This document shows, in pieces, positions 60,701 through 64,000 of a stretch of 64,000 bases of DNA. The DNA lies in NCBI RefSeq assembly GCF_000350225.1, contig NW_005179193.1, positions 27,126 through 91,125 on the forward strand, written 5' to 3'. The position numbers were made by a program, and so were the translations under genes. Under the pieces are notes generated by a model. It ran no database searches and was not told the DNA's origin. It worked only from the letters and a program-made list of their open reading frames with translations. The first letter of the stretch is position 1; each line of letters starts with the position of its first letter. Origin of the DNA: Chondrus crispus (Eukaryota; Rhodophyta; Florideophyceae; Gigartinales; Gigartinaceae).

Positions 60701-61575
60701 GGCCGAGAATTTTCACGAGGATAGCCTCGACAACTTCCCCAACTGTGATGAGACCCTCATCAATGGAACACGAAACCACGGTCAAGACCGCGACAGACGT
60801 GCGAAAAGCAGTCTTCGGGGATGTAACCCCGCACAATCTTAGCTCCTCGTCGAGGAATCCCGTGGAGATCCCAAAACTTCCACGCGCAGAAAGCTGCGAA
60901 GTTACCGCAGACCCCACGGTGCAGTTACCGCCGAAATCGGACGAGATTAAGAACACTGAACACAGTGCAGATTTTCCGCAAGAGTACAGTCCTCGACCCG
61001 TCGACGTCGAACAGCACGGAGAATCACCTCGGACTTCAGACGAGCGTGACGAATCTCAGCCCGGCGTTCGGCCAATCGAAGACAACTTCTTCGCTCCAAA
61101 CGAGGATTTACCTCGAGCCGAGTCCTCGTCGTCATGAGAAGACGAAGGAAATCACTACAGTACGCGGAACACCGCGAAGAAACTCACTAAGGAATCCAGC
61201 GATGGCTCCAAAAGTTCTAGTGACGAGGACGAACCTCGGAAACACAATCAGTCGAAATCTCGACAAGGAAAACGCGTCTCGTTCGCGAATGAAGACCCAA
61301 TCGAAACTGGGCACAACGAGGAAATTCCTCGAAATGATACCACGGCAAGGCCGGTCGATGACGTCACTCGACGAGAGTACGTCGTCGAGAAAGTGGAATC
61401 CCACGACTATAACGAAAAGGGAGAGCTCGTCTTCCTCATCAAATGGTATGGGTACCCCCAGAGTGACAACACATGGGAGCCCATGGAAAACTTACCGCGC
61501 AGTCTCGTTGTGAGATACTTTAAACGCGTGAAACTGGGAATTCCCCAGAGCATTGACAATGCACAAGTGGGTTAA
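57740..61575 (+). pseudogene. pol: E3 Pol, reverse transcriptase to chromodomain, with two stops
   Basis: Reverse transcriptase: FCVDYRRLNAITVRDTYPLP, MPFGLTNAPAAFQ and YLDD at about 58289. RNase H: SVDTDASEYQVGCALFQ. Integrase: zinc region at about 59465-59610, IDILGELL, SDNGKQF, ANGQVERFNR. After KSQAR a TAA (60265-60267) replaces the Tyr codon seen in E1. The same frame then reads the GPY segment (LAPIADGPYRVV), a long Ser/Pro linker with a TGA at 61135-61137, and a chromodomain (about 61370-61540, FLIKWYGYPQSDNTWEP) to TAA 61573. Without these three lesions it would match E1 in layout. Confidence 0.9.
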
Positions 61576-61705
61576 TCCCAGAAACGCACTGGCTTTTATT
61601 GATCGATGAAGCCACCCCGCGAGATACGCAGACGGAAGAGGGCTAGTCCCTGACTCCCGTGACTACAGTATCTCTTGCAGGCAAATCGTGGAGATACCAC
61701 GGTCA

Positions 61706-62212
61706 CTACTTATCGGCGTCACCGCCGTCATTGTCTTCCTCAGCGCCGACATCGCCGTCTTTCTGTGCATCTGCACTCGGCGGGCCCTTGAACATTCCCT
61801 GGGCAAGGCGCTGGAGAGACGCGAGGTCCGTGCGGTATACCGCGATATCAACGCCGTGATCCGACGGGACGAGTTCTCGGCCGATGGTCCGCGTCATTCT
61901 CCGATAGCAGAGGCGCACCCATTCTTCGCGGGTTTTCTCAGGACTTCCCCCGGATCGCGTGAAAAGATAGTGCGCGTGGATGGCCCCTCGAAGACGCCAA
62001 TCGGGGGTGTCGAGAACGTGAACGGGGAGTTCCCCGGGTAGATGAAACGCAGTCACGTACGGCGCGATGAGATCATGTTCGCGGAAGTAATCGCGGTCGA
62101 ACCACGGAGCGCTGGCGAACAACCGCGGATCGTCTCGCGGGGACTTCCCCGAATATGCGGCAGGCGGTGGAAACGTTTTGGGCGCCGCCGGAGTGCCGTT
62201 GTCGCTTGCCAT
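61706..62212 (-). CDS. E3 antisense accessory protein
   Basis: A frame on the opposite strand, 168 residues from ATG 62212 (the open frame reaches 62395, inside the LTR), in the space between pol and the 3' LTR. It reads as a folded protein: ASAPWFDRDYFREHDLIAPY, LDTPDWRLRGAIHAHYLF, WVRLCYRRMTRTIG, with an acidic tail ending DNDGGDADK. No family is recognised. A weak, unproven resemblance to part of the E1 antisense protein exists (AIH followed by an RxG-rich stretch and a DH motif). It is the shortest of the three. Confidence 0.65.
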   Translation of the reverse strand: MASDNGTPAAPKTFPPPAAYSGKSPRDDPRLFASAPWFDRDYFREHDLIAPYVTAFHLPGELPVHVLDTPDWRLRGAIHAHYLFTRSGGSPEKTREEWVRLCYRRMTRTIGRELVPSDHGVDIAVYRTDLASLQRLAQGMFKGPPSADAQKDGDVGAEEDNDGGDADK

Positions 62213-62360
62213 GATGCTGCGAGGAATACTTCGATGATACAGTACGCCTGTGAGCGTGAACGAAGAGTACCAGGGAAATCCCTGCAATGTCGAAGATGGA
62301 AGAAAAGAAAGAAGTGCAAGCGCACGAGTACAGTGGACACCGGCAGCCTCCACTCTTAAC

Positions 62361-62369
62361 GGGGGGATA
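62361..62369 (+). promoter_or_regulatory. Polypurine tract of E3
   Basis: GGGGGGATA directly before the 3' LTR. Confidence 0.55.
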
Positions 62370-62919
62370 TGTGGCGCAACGCGTCCATGCCGCATGGCAT
62401 TGCTGGCAATCCAAAAATTGGCATTTTTGGGCTCGCGTGTACACGTGTGGGCGGAATCCTCGCGGAGGTACCGCTGTCCTCCGTGCTGATATTACAGAGC
62501 TTACAGACCCTTCCCTGACAGTAGTATGATAGACACGCCGCCGTCGGCGCCCCTCGACACGTGTACGTGTGCGGACCACCGCGACCTCAATCCGGCACTC
62601 CATTAGTATATAGGGTAGTACGGTAGCACCACCCTAGTAAACCCAACCAAGTCCGGCCTCTACAGCTCAGTGCCCCCTAATATTGCACGGTGAACTCACC
62701 GACGGTATAGGCGCCAAGCGCGAGTGTACGCTGACTTCACCAACAGCTCCCTTTACTTCCCCTCCTATCCCTATCCGCCCTACTGGCTGTCTACAGTCCG
62801 GTCAGTCCGGGGTACTTTCGGAGCTTGTCTCCACTCTACCACTACTGCAGTCATACTGCGTCGCTACCCACCGCGCCCGAACTCGTGGAGTAGTTCGCCG
62901 AACTCGGCGTTGCACTACA
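62370..62919 (+). repeat. 3' LTR of E3
   Basis: 550 bp; about four substitutions against the 5' LTR, all in the last 250 bp. Confidence 0.97.
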
Positions 62920-63474
62920 GTGGTCCGGGTTTCTGGCATTGGCTCACGTGAGGGAGTGGCTTGGCGCTCGTCGAGCCGACGCCACCTCCCGGGGCAGCCA
63001 AGGTGCAATTCCCGAACGCACGACTGTGTGAAGGCGGCCGTGATAAACGCTGCGTTCGCCTGCCGTGGGCTCGTGGCAGTGGAAGCGTTGGAGCAAGTGC
63101 TAAAGAAGGAGTCACGGATATTACACAACTTCAGGGAGCTAGGAGTACTCTTTCAAAGGGCGCAAGAATCGGTGACAGGCTGTCGCGTGGTGCGTGACGA
63201 GGAGGTTCAGAGGGCCATCCAGCGCGGCGAAAGGATAACGCCCTTTCGTGTACTTGCAGCCAGGCGCACAGGGGTCTTCATCGCGCGGATTCTGGAAGAG
63301 AAGCGGGTGGATCACGCCGTCGTGTTGGATGCTTACAAGGGGGTCATCATTGATTCCGAGGAACGAACGGCACTTGTGCTCTCAGCTGACAATCTTGCTA
63401 GATGTGGAGGTGACAATGCAAAGAAGCTACGAATGGTAGAGGTACGAGAGATAAGGGGTAGGAAGGGGAAATAA
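62920..63474 (+). pseudogene. Cysteine-peptidase-like gene, 3' part (copy B)
   Basis: It continues the gene split by E3, in frame from the target duplication GTGGT to TAA 63472. It has THDCVKAAV (Cys codon 63025), VDHAVVLDAYKGVIIDSEE (His 63313, Asp 63352) and GGDNAKKLRMVEVREI, all matching copy A in order. The Cys-His-Asp order and spacing are those of papain-like folds. The end, GRKGK, is much shorter than in copy A, which supports the view that the tail of copy A is not native. Confidence 0.6.
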
Positions 63475-63512
63475 AGGGAGCTGCTACGGAGAGGAGCGAA
63501 TGGCGTTTAGAC

Positions 63513-64000
63513 CTAGTTGCGAATGATCCACTGCTCAGGGTGAATCGAGAGCATGCCCGTAGATACAGCGGCTTGTAGAGCAGCTTGAGACATCGACTTG
63601 GTCAGGCCGTCGGCGATGTTACTCGAGCTACGAATAAACCCAATGTCTGAAATAACCTTATCGCGGAAGCCTTCTCGCGCAGCTGCGATATCCAACATCG
63701 TGCGCTTCTCTGACGTCCTAGAACCCTTCGAAATCACATCAATGACGGACTTAGAATCAGTGAGCAGCTGGACCGGGATGCGACGGCCATAGATCTCGCC
63801 GAGCTCAGAGGCGAGAGTGGCAGCGATGTCGAACAGGTCACTGAAGGCGATGACCTCTCCAGCCATGCCAGAGCGGAAACCCCGTTTGGACTTGTACGAC
63901 TTGAAGCTGATCGGTACGGAGCGGCCGTGGCCATCAGTAAGGAAGCAGATATGGCCAAGCTGCGTGGACAGGTAGTGGTTGTTGGCGAAGGAGGCGTCGG
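63513..64000 (-). CDS. Ty1/copia Pol, RNase H end (partial)
   Basis: The frame is open from the window edge (first full codon at 63998) to TAG 63513. It starts DASFANN and has SFKSYKSKRGFRSGMAGEVI, LLTDSKSVIDVISKG and IRSSSNIADGLTK, the standard C-terminal RNase H region of Ty1/copia polyproteins, which removes RNA from the RNA-DNA hybrid. The end IHPEQWIIRN is the usual Pol C-terminus; no LTR is seen downstream before the peptidase-like gene 38 bp away, so the 3' end of this element is probably lost or very short. Confidence 0.85.
   Translation of the reverse strand, partial: DASFANNHYLSTQLGHICFLTDGHGRSVPISFKSYKSKRGFRSGMAGEVIAFSDLFDIAATLASELGEIYGRRIPVQLLTDSKSVIDVISKGSRTSEKRTMLDIAAAREGFRDKVISDIGFIRSSSNIADGLTKSMSQAALQAAVSTGMLSIHPEQWIIRN

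Larger units (their letters stand above)
53925..62919 (+). mobile_element. Ty3/gypsy chromovirus E3, complete but with a broken pol
   Basis: 8,995 bp with 550-bp LTRs and target duplication GTGGT (53920-53924 and 62920-62924). Same plan as E1: primer-binding site, gag, pol in -1 frame, chromodomain, antisense frame, G6 tract. Pol has one frameshift (about 57740) and two in-frame stops (60265, 61135). LTRs differ at about four positions by eye. It lies inside the peptidase-like gene. Confidence 0.95.

Noticed and set aside
62683-62919. N-terminal extension of the copy B 3' frame into the E3 LTR
   Set aside because: The frame is open into the LTR by chance; the real upstream part lies before E3 at 53030-53924.
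1-64000. tRNA, rRNA and CRISPR search by eye
   Set aside because: No T-loop/acceptor pattern of a tRNA gene, no rRNA-like stretch and no regularly spaced repeat-spacer array were found.

Overview
The window looks like nuclear DNA of a multicellular red alga, probably a florideophyte close to Chondrus. This is inferred from a Golgi-type sulfotransferase of the kind used for sulfated galactans, uninterrupted reading frames, very dense LTR retrotransposons and a eukaryotic gene set; no marker gene proves the species. A run of 100 N marks an assembly gap at 16769-16868. I saw no tRNA, rRNA or CRISPR array.

Layout. 1-666: 3' end of a PHO80-type cyclin gene. 667-5554: mostly gene-free DNA rich in TACAGT/ACTGTA words. 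5555-14815: a probable Mutator-like (MULE) element, bounded by diverged arrays of GGGYGAC units. It encodes a 1198-residue transposase with an N-terminal J domain. It also holds pieces of cellular genes (TFIIS C-terminal zinc ribbon, N-terminal third of glycine dehydrogenase) and a broken cysteine-peptidase-like gene. 14816-19549: gene-poor DNA with a sulfotransferase gene split by the gap. 19550-23629: an intact 1359-residue TIR-NB-ARC-WD40 receptor with nearly identical WD repeats.

25403-51111: a nested transposon block. A decayed 2.46-kb pogo/Tigger-type DNA transposon is split by two complete Ty3/gypsy elements: E1 (25455-35973, 1041-bp LTRs, target duplication CTTTT) and E2 (36103-48823, 681-bp LTRs, target duplication GAGAA). 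53030-63474: a second copy of the cysteine-peptidase-like gene, interrupted by a third gypsy element, E3 (53925-62919, 550-bp LTRs, target duplication GTGGT). 63513-64000: RNase H end of a Ty1/copia element running off the window.

The three gypsy elements share one plan: LTR, a primer-binding site that fits tRNA-Tyr, gag with a zinc knuckle, pol in the -1 frame, then an unrelated-looking open reading frame on the opposite strand between pol and a G6 polypurine tract. This recurrent antisense gene is the most striking undescribed feature. The TIR-NB-ARC-WD40 receptor, the J-domain MULE transposase and the peptidase-like family carried by a MULE come next.
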